Shown piece after piece: positions 27,366 through 35,452 of a stretch of 50,314 nucleotides of DNA. Where the stretch lies: positions 1-50,314 of the forward strand of contig JAKSSF010000016.1 of the NCBI GenBank assembly GCA_024403235.1. Reading direction: 5' to 3'. The number at the start of each line of letters is the position of its first letter. Position 1 is the first letter of the stretch. Made by a program: the position numbers and the translations under genes. The notes beneath the pieces were generated by a model, which was not told where the DNA came from, made no database searches, and was given only the letters and a program-made list of their open reading frames with translations. The stretch comes from Lachnospiraceae bacterium (lineage in GTDB: Bacteria; Bacillota; Clostridia; Lachnospirales; Lachnospiraceae).

Positions 27366-29801
27366 ATGAATCAGGGACAGTTTACAGATAAAGCACGAAC
27401 TGCCTTATTGTTGGCGAAAAAAATTGCGAAAAGCTTACAGCAAAGCTATGTAGGAACTGAGCATATTTTAGTAGGTCTGTTAAAAGAAAATACCGGTGTT
27501 GCAGCTAAAGTGTTGCAGGAAAATGGTGCCAATGTAAAGGATATGTTGGATGTGATTCAGGATCTTTTGGCGCCCGACACTACCCTTGCAGTACAGGATA
27601 GAGATGGGTATTCTCCAAGAGCGGTGCGAGTGTTGGAAGAAAGTCATGCCCTTGCAGAAAGGTTTCGTTCTTCCTTAACGGGAACGGAACATATCCTGAT
27701 GGCAATTATTAAAGAAGGGGAAAATGTTGCAGTCAGACTTTTGTCTACCATGGGCTATTCACCTCAAAAGATTTATGTGGATTTGTTAGTTGCAATGGGA
27801 GAGGATGGCAATCTTTATAAAGAAGACTTGTTAGGGAAACGAGAGAAAAAAGAAGCCACCGTGTTGAAGCAATACAGTAGAGATTTGACAGCTTTGGCAG
27901 CGGAAGGAAAGTTAGATAAAGTAGTGGGCAGAGAAACTGAAATCCAAAGAGTGATTCAGATTTTAAGCCGCCGTACCAAAAACAATCCCTGCCTGGTGGG
28001 AGAACCGGGGGTAGGTAAAACTGCTATTGTGGAAGGTCTTGCACAAAGGATTGTGTCCGGCGATGTGCCGGATACGGTGAAAAAGAAACGAGTATTAACC
28101 CTGGATTTATCCGGTATGGTTGCAGGAAGTAAATATCGTGGGGAGTTTGAGGAACGAATTAAAAAACTGATTCGAGAAGTTACTGCAGATGGTAATGTTC
28201 TGTTATTTTTAGATGAGTTGCACACCTTAATCGGAGCCGGTGGGGCAGAAGGCGCAATTGATGCATCCAATATATTAAAGCCCAGTCTGGCAAGAGGAGA
28301 GTTGCAGTTAATCGGTGCTACCACCTTAGTAGAATATCGAAAATATATTGAAAAGGATGCGGCTCTGGAACGAAGATTTCAGCCTGTTACAGTAGAAGAA
28401 CCTACGATTGAGGAAGCGATTGCGATTTTAAAAGGCATTCGTGGACAGTACGAAAAGCATCACCGTGTTTCTATCACAGATGAAGCTATTGAAACTGCGG
28501 TACAGTTATCCGAACGATATATCAATGACCGAAATCTGCCGGATAAAGCCATTGACTTAATTGATGAAGCCAGTGCAGCTATTCGTTTGCACAAAAAAGA
28601 ACTTCCTTTGCCTATCTTGGAAATCAAACAGGAAATTGAAGAACTGGATACTATCATCGAACGCTCTTTAAAGATGGAGAACTTTTCTCAGGCAGGAGAG
28701 TGCAAAAGAAAGCAGGATCAGTTATTAAAACAGTATGAACAGAAAATGAAACGGTATGAAAGCCGTTTGCAGAAAAAAGAATATGTGGTTACAGAAGATG
28801 ATATTGCTGCGGTTGTGGCTGCCTGGACCAAGATTCCGGTACAAAAACTGGCAGAAAAAGAAAGTGAAAGACTTTTAAAACTGGAGTCTATTTTGCATAA
28901 GAGAGTGATTGGACAGGAAGAGGCTGTATCTGCAGTTTCCAGAGCTATGCGTCGTGGCCGCGTAGGCTTACAGGATCCGAAACGACCGATTGGGTCATTT
29001 TTATTCTTAGGACCTACCGGTGTGGGAAAAACGGAATTAAGTAAAGCCTTGGCAGAAGCTATGTTTGGCTCTGAGGACGCCTTAATTCGTATCGATATGT
29101 CAGAATATATGGAAGGTCATTCTGTATCCAAGATGATAGGTTCGCCTCCGGGATATGTAGGATTTGACGATGGAGGACAGTTAAGCGAAAAGGTGAGAAA
29201 GAGACCCTATTCCGTTGTTCTTTTTGATGAAATTGAAAAGGCTCATCCGGATGTGTTTAATATCCTGTTGCAGGTATTGGATGATGGACATATCACGGAT
29301 TCCAAGGGGAGAAAGGTGAATTTTAAAAATACTATTTTGATTATGACCAGTAATGCAGGTGCTAACCGTATTATGGAACCCAAAAACCTTGGTTTCTCCA
29401 GTGGAGATACAGAGAAGAAAGACTATTCTCGTATGAAAGACAATGTAATGGAGGAAGTAAAACGCCTGTTTAAGCCGGAATTTATCAATCGTATTGATGA
29501 GATTATGGTATTCCATCCTTTAAATACAGAGGATATGAAGCAGATTATTACCTTGTTGTCTAAGGATTTAATCCATCGTTGTAAGGAACAGATGGATATA
29601 GAATTGGTCATCAGTCCGGCAGTAAAAACCTATATTGTGGAGCAGTATGGGGATAAGAAAATGGGAGCAAGACCCCTAAAAAGAGCCATTCAAACGGTGA
29701 TAGAAGATCCTTTGGCAGAGGAGATTCTGGCCAGAAGAGTATTGCCCGGTGGGAAGGTGACAGTAGGGCTGAAAAATAAGAAAATTACTTTTCATTCCTA
29801 A
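27366..29801 (+). CDS. clpC: ATP-dependent Clp protease ATPase subunit ClpC
   Basis: An 811-residue Hsp100 unfoldase that works with ClpP. Two N-terminal Clp repeats (about 1-145) are followed by AAA domain 1 with Walker A 'GEPGVGKT' (212-219). A UVR-type coiled linker near 430-460 ('[16 protein letters not shown]') marks ClpC rather than ClpB, and AAA domain 2 carries 'GPTGVGKT' (549-556). '[21 protein letters not shown]' and '[13 protein letters not shown]' are family signatures. The usual ctsR-mcsA-mcsB genes are absent from the neighbourhood. Confidence 0.94.
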   Translation: MNQGQFTDKARTALLLAKKIAKSLQQSYVGTEHILVGLLKENTGVAAKVLQENGANVKDMLDVIQDLLAPDTTLAVQDRDGYSPRAVRVLEESHALAERFRSSLTGTEHILMAIIKEGENVAVRLLSTMGYSPQKIYVDLLVAMGEDGNLYKEDLLGKREKKEATVLKQYSRDLTALAAEGKLDKVVGRETEIQRVIQILSRRTKNNPCLVGEPGVGKTAIVEGLAQRIVSGDVPDTVKKKRVLTLDLSGMVAGSKYRGEFEERIKKLIREVTADGNVLLFLDELHTLIGAGGAEGAIDASNILKPSLARGELQLIGATTLVEYRKYIEKDAALERRFQPVTVEEPTIEEAIAILKGIRGQYEKHHRVSITDEAIETAVQLSERYINDRNLPDKAIDLIDEASAAIRLHKKELPLPILEIKQEIEELDTIIERSLKMENFSQAGECKRKQDQLLKQYEQKMKRYESRLQKKEYVVTEDDIAAVVAAWTKIPVQKLAEKESERLLKLESILHKRVIGQEEAVSAVSRAMRRGRVGLQDPKRPIGSFLFLGPTGVGKTELSKALAEAMFGSEDALIRIDMSEYMEGHSVSKMIGSPPGYVGFDDGGQLSEKVRKRPYSVVLFDEIEKAHPDVFNILLQVLDDGHITDSKGRKVNFKNTILIMTSNAGANRIMEPKNLGFSSGDTEKKDYSRMKDNVMEEVKRLFKPEFINRIDEIMVFHPLNTEDMKQIITLLSKDLIHRCKEQMDIELVISPAVKTYIVEQYGDKKMGARPLKRAIQTVIEDPLAEEILARRVLPGGKVTVGLKNKKITFHS

Positions 29802-29897
29802 GAAAATCAAGTATACTGAATTTATATTTAGAAGTACAAAATAGCGATAAAGAAATCGCGACGGGGAGCAAAAAACAAAAGAAACGGAGGAAAGAAC

Positions 29898-30308
29898 ATG
29901 GCAGCAGTTACAGAACTGATTCTTGTAGAAGAAAGCGGTGCTCTTAGCTTTGGAAATCACACTTTAGAGGCGAAGGCAAAGGTAGAAGATTTTGGATATG
30001 CAGGGGATGTATTCAAGGTAAAAACCTACAAGACCATGACAAAATTAGAGAAAAACGGTATGTTTGTCTACGAATCTGTACCGGGAACCAGCGTCAATCA
30101 TTTCAAAGAAACTGAAAACGGTGTTAGCTTTGTGGTAGAAGGAACTGAAGATGCGCAGTTAACCATTGGCCTGGAAGATATGGCAGAATACCAGGTATTT
30201 ATCAATGATGCGAATGTTGGAACTATGAAAACACATGTAGGTGGAAAGCTTAGTGTGAGCGTGGAGTTAGCAGGTGCAGGAGAAGTAAAAGTAGAAATTC
30301 GTAAATAG
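29898..30308 (+). CDS. Conserved hypothetical protein
   Basis: A 136-residue protein rich in alternating strands: 'AVTELILVEESGALSFGNH', 'KTYKTMTKLEKNGMFVYES' and the C-terminal 'GGKLSVSVELAGAGEVKVEI'. No signal peptide or membrane segment. Similar proteins in Lachnospiraceae have been labelled 'endosialidase', but I see no glycosidase motif, so I do not use that name. ATG 29898 follows CGGAGG. It sits between clpC and radA, 8 bp before the latter. Confidence 0.72.
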   Translation: MAAVTELILVEESGALSFGNHTLEAKAKVEDFGYAGDVFKVKTYKTMTKLEKNGMFVYESVPGTSVNHFKETENGVSFVVEGTEDAQLTIGLEDMAEYQVFINDANVGTMKTHVGGKLSVSVELAGAGEVKVEIRK

Positions 30309-30316
30309 AGGGAACT

Positions 30317-31678
30317 ATGGCAAAAGCAAAAAAAACAACCATGTTTTTTTGCCAGGAGTGTGGATTTGAATCCTCTAAGTGGATGGGACAATGTCCCGGC
30401 TGTAAAGCTTGGAACTCTTTTGTAGAAGAGACTGTACCTACCACTATAACAGGAAGTAAAAGCAGAGTACAGGCGTCCCAGGTGGCGCCTGTTGTTCTTT
30501 CTGAAATCTCCTTACAGGAAGAGGATAAATTAACTACCGGCATGGAAGAACTGGATAGAGTCTTAGGCGGCGGTATTGTTCCAGGCTCTTTAACACTAGT
30601 GGGTGGTGACCCGGGGATTGGAAAATCCACCTTATTACTGCAGGTTTGCAGACTACTGGCAGAAAAACAAATCAAAGTATTATACATATCCGGAGAGGAA
30701 TCTTTAAAACAAATTAAACTGCGAGCGATGCGAATTGGGCAATTTAGTGATTCTCTTTCTTTATTCTGTGAAACCAACCTGGGGATTATAGAGGAAACCA
30801 TTCGAAAACTACAACCACAAGTGGTGATTATTGACAGTATTCAGACCATGTACCAGGAAAGTGTGGGAGCAGCTCCCGGTAGCGTTTCCCAGGTTCGAGA
30901 GGCTACAGGCGTACTGTTACAGTTGGCAAAAGGCTTAGGGGTATCTACCTTTATTGTAGGCCATGTAACAAAGGAAGGTACTGTGGCAGGCCCCAGAGTT
31001 TTGGAACATATGGTGGATACGGTGCTGTATTTTGAAGGAGACAGGCATGCCTCCTATCGAATTCTTCGTGGAGTGAAAAATCGTTTCGGGTCTACCAATG
31101 AAATTGGTGTGTTTGAGATGCGAAAGGAAGGGCTGGTAGAGGTAAAAAATCCTTCGGAATTTATGTTAAATGGAAAGCCGGAGGGAGCCAGCGGATCCGT
31201 AGTTACCTGTTCTATGGAAGGTACCAGACCTATGCTTTTAGAAATTCAGGCACTGGTTTGTCACAGCAATTTTGGTATTCCAAGAAGACAAGCATCGGGA
31301 ACGGATTTTAATCGCTTGAACCTTTTAATGGCAGTATTGGAAAAACGGGTAGGGTTACAGATGTCATCCTGTGACGCCTATGTCAACATTGCCGGAGGCA
31401 TGAAAATAGTAGAGCCTTCTTTGGATCTTGGCATTGTCATGGCTTTGGTATCCAGCTTCAAGAATAAGCCTATTGACGATAGTGTCATTGTGTTTGGAGA
31501 AGTGGGACTTAGCGGAGAAGTGCGTGCCGTTTCTATGGCAGAACAAAGAGTTTTAGAAGCAAAGAAACTGGGATTTAAAACCTGTATTTTACCGAAAAGC
31601 TCCTTACAGGGCTTGAAGGTAGAGGGCATGGAACTGATGGGTGTCAGCTCCGTACAGGATGCAATCGACAAGATATAA
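30317..31678 (+). CDS. radA: DNA repair protein RadA/Sms
   Basis: A 453-residue RecA-like branch-migration ATPase used in recombinational repair. The N-terminal zinc finger uses C12, C15, C26 and C29. Walker A is 'GGDPGIGKS' (96-104), the RadA hallmark 'KNRFG' follows ('RGVKNRFGSTNEIGVFEM'), and the C-terminal Lon-protease-like domain ends with 'ISSVQDAI'-type sequence. Length is normal. Confidence 0.95.
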   Translation: MAKAKKTTMFFCQECGFESSKWMGQCPGCKAWNSFVEETVPTTITGSKSRVQASQVAPVVLSEISLQEEDKLTTGMEELDRVLGGGIVPGSLTLVGGDPGIGKSTLLLQVCRLLAEKQIKVLYISGEESLKQIKLRAMRIGQFSDSLSLFCETNLGIIEETIRKLQPQVVIIDSIQTMYQESVGAAPGSVSQVREATGVLLQLAKGLGVSTFIVGHVTKEGTVAGPRVLEHMVDTVLYFEGDRHASYRILRGVKNRFGSTNEIGVFEMRKEGLVEVKNPSEFMLNGKPEGASGSVVTCSMEGTRPMLLEIQALVCHSNFGIPRRQASGTDFNRLNLLMAVLEKRVGLQMSSCDAYVNIAGGMKIVEPSLDLGIVMALVSSFKNKPIDDSVIVFGEVGLSGEVRAVSMAEQRVLEAKKLGFKTCILPKSSLQGLKVEGMELMGVSSVQDAIDKI

Positions 31679-31689
31679 TGGTTTTACTC

Positions 31690-31718
31690 TTGCATTTACA
31701 AAGAAACTATGCTATAGT
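31690..31718 (+). promoter_or_regulatory. Promoter of tRNA-Trp
   Basis: TTGCAT (31690-31695) and TATAGT (31713-31718), spacing 17 bp, lie 27 bp before the tRNA. Confidence 0.65.
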
Positions 31719-31745
31719 AACTTCTGTTGATGCAAAAGTAAACAT

Positions 31746-31816
31746 AGGGGAATCATACAGCGGCAGTATTGCGGTCTCCAAAACCGTTCACGGGGGTTCG
31801 AATCCCTCTTCCCCTG
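31746..31816 (+). tRNA. tRNA-Trp(CCA)
   Basis: All four arms fold. The acceptor AGGGGAA/TTCCCCT has 7 bp, and G31816 is the discriminator base. The D stem is ATAC/GTAT, the anticodon stem GCGGT/ACCGT with loop CTCCAAA (anticodon CCA), and the T stem GGGGG/CCCTC with loop TTCGAAT. CCA is not encoded. The variable loop is four bases. It has its own promoter and terminator. Confidence 0.92.
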
Positions 31817-31824
31817 CTTCTAAG

Positions 31825-31851
31825 GAGTACATCTTTGGATGTGCTCTTTTT
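31825..31851 (+). terminator. Terminator of tRNA-Trp
   Basis: GAGTACATC (31825-31833) pairs with GATGTGCTC (31838-31846) around a TTTG loop, with one G-T pair, followed by five T. Confidence 0.85.
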
Positions 31852-31995
31852 GTATCTGTTCAGAGCCAAGCGATTTAGAATCAAAATCTGCATACAAGCT
31901 TGCTTGTTCATGCGGATTTTGATTCTAAATCATTTGGCGGATACGCCACACCGAGGAAATGCGCAGCATTTTTGAGGTTGGCTCTGAACAGATAC
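31852..31995. repeat. 144-bp nested foldback element
   Basis: The outer ends are a perfect 18-bp inverted repeat: GTATCTGTTCAGAGCCAA (31852-31869) and its complement (31978-31995). Inside lies a 22-bp stem with one mismatch (31872-31893 with 31910-31931) whose loop is itself a hairpin ACAAGC/GCTTGT. Two small hairpins follow, TGGCG/CGCCA (loop GATA) and AAATGC/GCATTT (loop GCA). The whole can fold into a branched, cloverleaf-like shape. The flanks are CTCTTTTTG and CTCGTTTTTG, which could be an imperfect target duplication. It may be a small non-autonomous mobile element or a structured RNA; it contains no usable open frame. Confidence 0.75.
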
Positions 31996-32028
31996 CTCGT
32001 TTTTGTCCCACTACAATAAGGAGAAAAA

Positions 32029-32868
32029 ATGGTATTTCATAGAGAACAAAAGATAGAAAAGATAGAAAATAAAAGAATTGATATGTCTCATATCACAACC
32101 ATCATCAGCGATTTTGACGGCACTATTTTGCGAAATGGGGCTATGCGGGTAGAACCGGAATTTATAGATTTGTTGGAAAAGCTTTTGGATAAAGGCTATC
32201 GTTTTATTGCTGCCAGTGGCAGACAGCATGCCAATTTGCAGTTTTTAATGGGCAGATTGGCAGATAGAGTTTCTTACGCCTGTGAAAACGGTGCCATTGC
32301 CATTGCAGAGGGAAATCTATTACAGGAAGCACTATTGTCGAAGGAGCTGGTACAAGAGGTTATTACAGAAATGCAAAAGTATGACTGTAACCATATTGTT
32401 CCGTGTACACCGGATTTAGATTATGTATTAGAAACAGATTTGGAAATGAAACGCTATTTATCGGAGGATATGAAAAGTAATATTCAGCTTATTTCAGATT
32501 TTTCCAAGATAGATAGAGATGTGATAAAGGTGTCTGTTCGATGGGATGCGGGGATCCCTTATGAATTGGAGAAACAATTTCAGGAAAAGTTCGCAGGGAG
32601 ACTTATGGTAATGGATAGCGGAAATAACTGGATTGACTTTGTACATTGTGATGCCAATAAAGCCAATGCCCTTCGTAAGATTGGAGAAAATCTTGGCTTT
32701 ACCATGGATCAGGTGCTGGGCTTTGGGGATGGAGAAAATGATATCCAGATGCTACAAACCTGTGGCATGAATTATCTTATGGACACTGCCCGAGAACCGG
32801 TAAAGGCTGCCTTGCCAAATGCAATAGAGTGCAAGGATGTGAAAGAGATTTTGAGGGAATTGTTGTAA
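32029..32868 (+). CDS. HAD-superfamily hydrolase, Cof type
   Basis: A 279-residue phosphatase-like protein. Motif I is 'ISDFDGTIL' (about residues 23-31), motif II 'AASGRQHANL', and motif IV 'GFGDGENDIQML'; a large C2-type cap lies between. Cof-type members remove phosphate from sugar phosphates or nucleotides; the substrate cannot be told. ATG 32029 follows AAGGAG closely; a later ATG at 32083 begins nearer motif I but lacks a ribosome site. Confidence 0.85.
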   Translation: MVFHREQKIEKIENKRIDMSHITTIISDFDGTILRNGAMRVEPEFIDLLEKLLDKGYRFIAASGRQHANLQFLMGRLADRVSYACENGAIAIAEGNLLQEALLSKELVQEVITEMQKYDCNHIVPCTPDLDYVLETDLEMKRYLSEDMKSNIQLISDFSKIDRDVIKVSVRWDAGIPYELEKQFQEKFAGRLMVMDSGNNWIDFVHCDANKANALRKIGENLGFTMDQVLGFGDGENDIQMLQTCGMNYLMDTAREPVKAALPNAIECKDVKEILRELL

Positions 32869-32901
32869 TGTTTTTCATTTGGTTATGCAATCGTTCTTAG
32901 A

Positions 32902-33004
32902 ACAAAAAAGAGGACCCTCAGGTCCTCCCGCGGTCTCGCACCTCACAAGTAACGAAACCTGTTCACTGACGATAACTGTAACACGAAAAACATATTTGCG
33001 TCAA
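32902..33004 (-). ncRNA. Candidate small RNA with promoter and terminator
   Basis: On the minus strand, TTGACG (plus 32999-33004) and TACAGT (plus 32975-32980), spacing 18 bp, would start a transcript near 32968. About 50 nt later a perfect 7-bp hairpin GAGGACC/GGTCCTC (plus 32910-32927) is followed by six T on that strand. The product would be 60-70 nt and has no open frame. The terminator is firm; the promoter is moderate. The hairpin could instead simply end the minus-strand ORF6N transcript. Confidence 0.4.
32905..32927 (-). terminator. Minus-strand intrinsic terminator
   Basis: GAGGACC and GGTCCTC (32910-32916, 32921-32927) with loop CTCA; the A-run at 32904-32909 is a T-tract when read on the minus strand. 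The plus-strand side lacks T, so it acts only leftward. Confidence 0.8.
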
Positions 33005-33044
33005 GAATTTATCAGTAATTACGAATGGAAAAGAGTACAATTGT

Positions 33045-33093
33045 AGGCATTCAGAAAGCAGAGTAATCGTTACCGCTTTCTGAATGCCTTTTT
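33045..33093 (+). terminator. Strong plus-strand terminator
   Basis: A perfect 15-bp stem AGGCATTCAGAAAGC (33045-33059) with GCTTTCTGAATGCCT (33075-33089), then TTTTT. It is the likely end of the HAD gene transcript, about 180 bp after its stop. Confidence 0.88.
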
Positions 33094-33235
33094 GTATCAT
33101 AAATTATATGGACTTTGAATTGAATAAAATGTTTCTCCTTCTGCCTTTTTTCGATTAGAAAGAGCAGAAGAAAAAAGCTTGCCTAAGGAACAAAGAAGGC
33201 GAGGAACAGACCCCAAATATGAATGGCGCAACAAG
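33094..33235. other. Intergenic, no clear feature
   Basis: Between the terminator and the ORF6N stop I see no RNA gene or promoter. A short plus-strand open stretch (about 33128-33250) reads '...SLPKEQRRRGTDPKYEW...' and may be the eroded end of a lost gene; it has no start codon with a ribosome site. Confidence 0.3.
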
Positions 33236-34144
33236 TTAAAGCCTATTTAGAAGGTCCGTAACCATTTTAGGGTCTTCTATAAGACTTAGCGCAAAACTCT
33301 TCTTGCCGGCATCCTTTAACGAAGCGCCGATGTGATAACAGATAGAATCATCAAGGATTAGGAATCTATCGTGGAATGATTCATCAATCTGTATGTCAAT
33401 AGTCGGATACTGGGTATTAAATTTTTGTATTTCAGAAGTGGTCAGTTTATTCCCGCGCTTAAAGGTATATATCGTTGTAGGGATGTTTGCTGCTTTCTTG
33501 GAAAGCAAATCGAGAGTTCCGGTATCAACATATCCATCTATCAAAATAATACTCTTTTTAGCTTGAGATATTAGTGAGGCTAACAGGCTGAACGCATCAT
33601 ATATTTGACCATCAAAATAAAGCTTTTGTGAAGATTCTTCGTGATTCGAGATATAGTTGAAGATTTTACCAAATTTAGCATCAGTATCTATTTTGTATTC
33701 CAATTGGCTCAATTCTACGGCCTTGATTCTTTCGAACATAAGGGCATTTGAGGCGATAAAGTGACGCATTTCAATAAAAGCATTCATTATACCTATGCTA
33801 ACAGCAATGGCTTGATCGCTACGAAGTACGGCAGAAAGCATGGATATTCCTTGTTCTGTGTATGCAAAAGGAAGGTATCGTCTTCCGCCTGCTCCTTCAT
33901 CAGGATTTGAGGTCGCAATTTGCGACCTCAAATCCGCAAATTCATCTTCGGTCAATTGAAAACAGAAATTTTCTGGAAATCTTTTCTTGTTTCTTTTCAT
34001 GCTTTCATTTAGTCGTTTGGTCTCAACATTATAAAGCTTGGCTAGGTCGCTGTCTAGCATGATTTGCTTTCCACGGATAGTGTATATGAGATTTTGTACA
34101 GTCGATGTTTCTACAACAGCGAAGTCTGTAGATATTTTATTCAT
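33236..34144 (-). CDS. ORF6N-domain protein with PLD-like C-terminal region
   Basis: A 302-residue protein. The N-terminal ~100 residues are an ORF6N (KilA-N-associated, phage-type DNA-binding) domain: 'VQNLIYTIRGKQIMLDSDLA', 'LYNVETKRLNESMKRN', 'RFPENFCFQLTEDE', 'LRSQIATSN' and 'RYLPFAYTEQGISMLSAVLR'. After a helical linker, the C-terminal part ('IILIDGYVD' and 'HDRFLILDD') resembles a phospholipase-D-like fold with one HxR/F-type motif. It is probably a DNA-binding regulator of mobile origin. The start follows AAGGA with 9-bp spacing. A palindrome within the coding sequence is repeated in its promoter. Confidence 0.85.
   Translation of the reverse strand: MNKISTDFAVVETSTVQNLIYTIRGKQIMLDSDLAKLYNVETKRLNESMKRNKKRFPENFCFQLTEDEFADLRSQIATSNPDEGAGGRRYLPFAYTEQGISMLSAVLRSDQAIAVSIGIMNAFIEMRHFIASNALMFERIKAVELSQLEYKIDTDAKFGKIFNYISNHEESSQKLYFDGQIYDAFSLLASLISQAKKSIILIDGYVDTGTLDLLSKKAANIPTTIYTFKRGNKLTTSEIQKFNTQYPTIDIQIDESFHDRFLILDDSICYHIGASLKDAGKKSFALSLIEDPKMVTDLLNRL
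33903..33935. repeat. Palindrome inside the ORF6N gene
   Basis: A perfect inverted repeat with 16-bp arms (GGATTTGAGGTCGCAA and its complement) around one T. It encodes the conserved 'LRSQIATSN' of the ORF6N domain. The inner 28 nt (33906-33933) are identical to 34172-34199. Confidence 0.9.
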
Positions 34145-34171
34145 ATTATTGAATCCTTATTTGGGGAGTGT

Positions 34172-34206
34172 TTTGAGGTCGCAATTTGCGACCTCAAATT
34201 ATTATA
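34172..34206 (-). promoter_or_regulatory. ORF6N promoter -10 and palindromic operator candidate
   Basis: On the minus strand TATAAT (plus 34201-34206) is followed at once by a perfect 13-bp-arm palindrome, TTTGAGGTCGCAA/TTGCGACCTCAAA (34172-34198), 28 bp upstream of the ORF6N start. The position around the transcription start suits an autoregulatory operator or a 5' hairpin. The -35 is weak. Confidence 0.6.
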
Positions 34207-34354
34207 GCATCTATGTGGCTAATAATAAAGAAAAATGCGGCTCCTTCTTTTTTACAATAAATATTATATGAGTGTTTTTTCAAAAAGATATAGTAATAAA
34301 ACTATCGAATTATTGGCAATCTAAAAATACTTTAAGAAATCTAAAAATATTATT

Positions 34355-34405
34355 CTTTTCAAATACTGCTAGTAATAGCAGAATATTGTTAAAATATTTG
34401 AAAAG
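34355..34405 (+). promoter_or_regulatory. Nested hairpin before the secreted-protein gene
   Basis: An outer 11-bp inverted repeat CTTTTCAAATA (34355-34365) with TATTTGAAAAG (34395-34405) encloses CTGCTA/TAGCAG (34366-34371, 34376-34381). The right outer arm runs into the ribosome site AAAAGGGGG. It could be an operator or a translation-control hairpin. Confidence 0.5.
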
Positions 34406-34417
34406 GGGGATTTTTCT

Positions 34418-35353
34418 ATGAAAAAAATAGCAATAAGAATTTTATCTTGTGTCTTAATATTGACAGTTGTGTTACAAAATAGTACCTTTCCCACGATGGC
34501 AAATGAAGCAGATACTTCAAATAGAATGCCGTTGCTTTCTGTGGTATCGAAGAGGGTTTCTGATTCTAATATATATAGCACCGTTCCGGAAGAACAAAAA
34601 ATTATTAGTGAAAACAATCTAATTGCGGTACAAAACGAAATACTTGAAATTAGTTTGCAAGATGAAGATATAGTAGATTATATTGGATTCTACGGTAACA
34701 ATCCACAACCAGCTTATTCACATGACAATTCTAATATAGAGTTTGCTGCTGAATATACTACATTGGCTGGCATTAGTGATTGGTCAAATCTTAGAATAGT
34801 TGACAATGGTGTTGTAAGAAGTACAGCAACAAATTATAGAGGGAGTAATACAAGCCTTAGTATTACGATTCCTACTAATGCTGGTGAGCATAGAGTGGCA
34901 ACTATTATAGCAGGTGGACATCCGGGGCAAGGGACTGTATCATTGACTGCCCAATGTGGTTCGGAGTCTGTTAGTATAGAGGCAGGAGGAATTATAAGTA
35001 ATATTTATGAATATACGCCCAATAGTTCTCAAATTATAGAGTATTCTTTGGAGTATTATGGTACTGGTGATGATATTATAATAAGTTTTAATTTGAATGA
35101 AGATGATGGGATATTTTGGGCTGGTATTGCAGTTTCGGCTGTAATTATTAGAGAAGTAGAAAATGAAGATATAGATGTTCCAATTAATCCGATAGAATCT
35201 AATGTTTTATTGGTAGAAGATAGAGTTGTTAGTAAAAGTTCATTGTATGGAAATGTTCCTGCTAATCAAAAAAATATTAGTGAAAGTAATCCGGTAGCTG
35301 TTGAAGATAAGGTTATAAATATAAATTTGAATTCTCCAGATATAATTAATTAG
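34418..35353 (+). CDS. Secreted repeat protein, apparently truncated
   Basis: A 311-residue exported protein I cannot assign. The signal peptide is about residues 1-28, ending 'FPTMA' before 'NEADTSN'. Unit 1 begins near residue 41 ('SVVSKRVSDSNIYSTVPEEQ') and continues into a ~160-residue beta-rich domain. A second unit starts near 264 ('DRVVSKSSLYGNVPANQK') and matches unit 1 for about 45 residues, then stops at 'SPDIIN', just where unit 1 reads 'DEDIVDYIGFYG'. The gene therefore looks like a longer repeat protein cut short. It is A+T rich, upstream of a sugar-uptake locus, and may have bound or processed glycans. Confidence 0.65.
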   Translation: MKKIAIRILSCVLILTVVLQNSTFPTMANEADTSNRMPLLSVVSKRVSDSNIYSTVPEEQKIISENNLIAVQNEILEISLQDEDIVDYIGFYGNNPQPAYSHDNSNIEFAAEYTTLAGISDWSNLRIVDNGVVRSTATNYRGSNTSLSITIPTNAGEHRVATIIAGGHPGQGTVSLTAQCGSESVSIEAGGIISNIYEYTPNSSQIIEYSLEYYGTGDDIIISFNLNEDDGIFWAGIAVSAVIIREVENEDIDVPINPIESNVLLVEDRVVSKSSLYGNVPANQKNISESNPVAVEDKVININLNSPDIIN

Positions 35354-35392
35354 TTGAATTAAATGAAATAATTAGATAGTCTTTAGGCAATA

Positions 35393-35421
35393 TAGGCTTA
35401 GTGGAGGTTCTACTAAGCCTA
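35393..35421 (+). terminator. Hairpin after the secreted-protein gene
   Basis: TAGGCTTAGT (35393-35402) pairs with ACTAAGCCTA (35412-35421), 10 bp, loop of 9. No T-run follows, so termination would be weak; read-through into the regulator gene is possible. Confidence 0.45.
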
Positions 35422-35452
35422 ATTGCTGTTACAAAGGAGTTACAAAATAATA

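Noticed and set aside
30250-30801. 183-codon minus-strand frame over radA
   Set aside because: It opposes the zinc-finger and Walker A region of radA, whose family match is clear.
31746-31816. tRNA-Trp as an integration site for the 33-45 kb segment
   Set aside because: I found no second copy of the tRNA 3' end at the far border and no integrase gene.
33128-33250. Short plus-strand stretch ending '...KYEWRNKLKPI'
   Set aside because: No start codon with a ribosome site and it overlaps the ORF6N end; at most a gene remnant.
33862-34271. Plus-strand frames containing 'LRSQFATSN'
   Set aside because: They arise because the palindrome encodes the same peptide on both strands; the rest resembles no protein.
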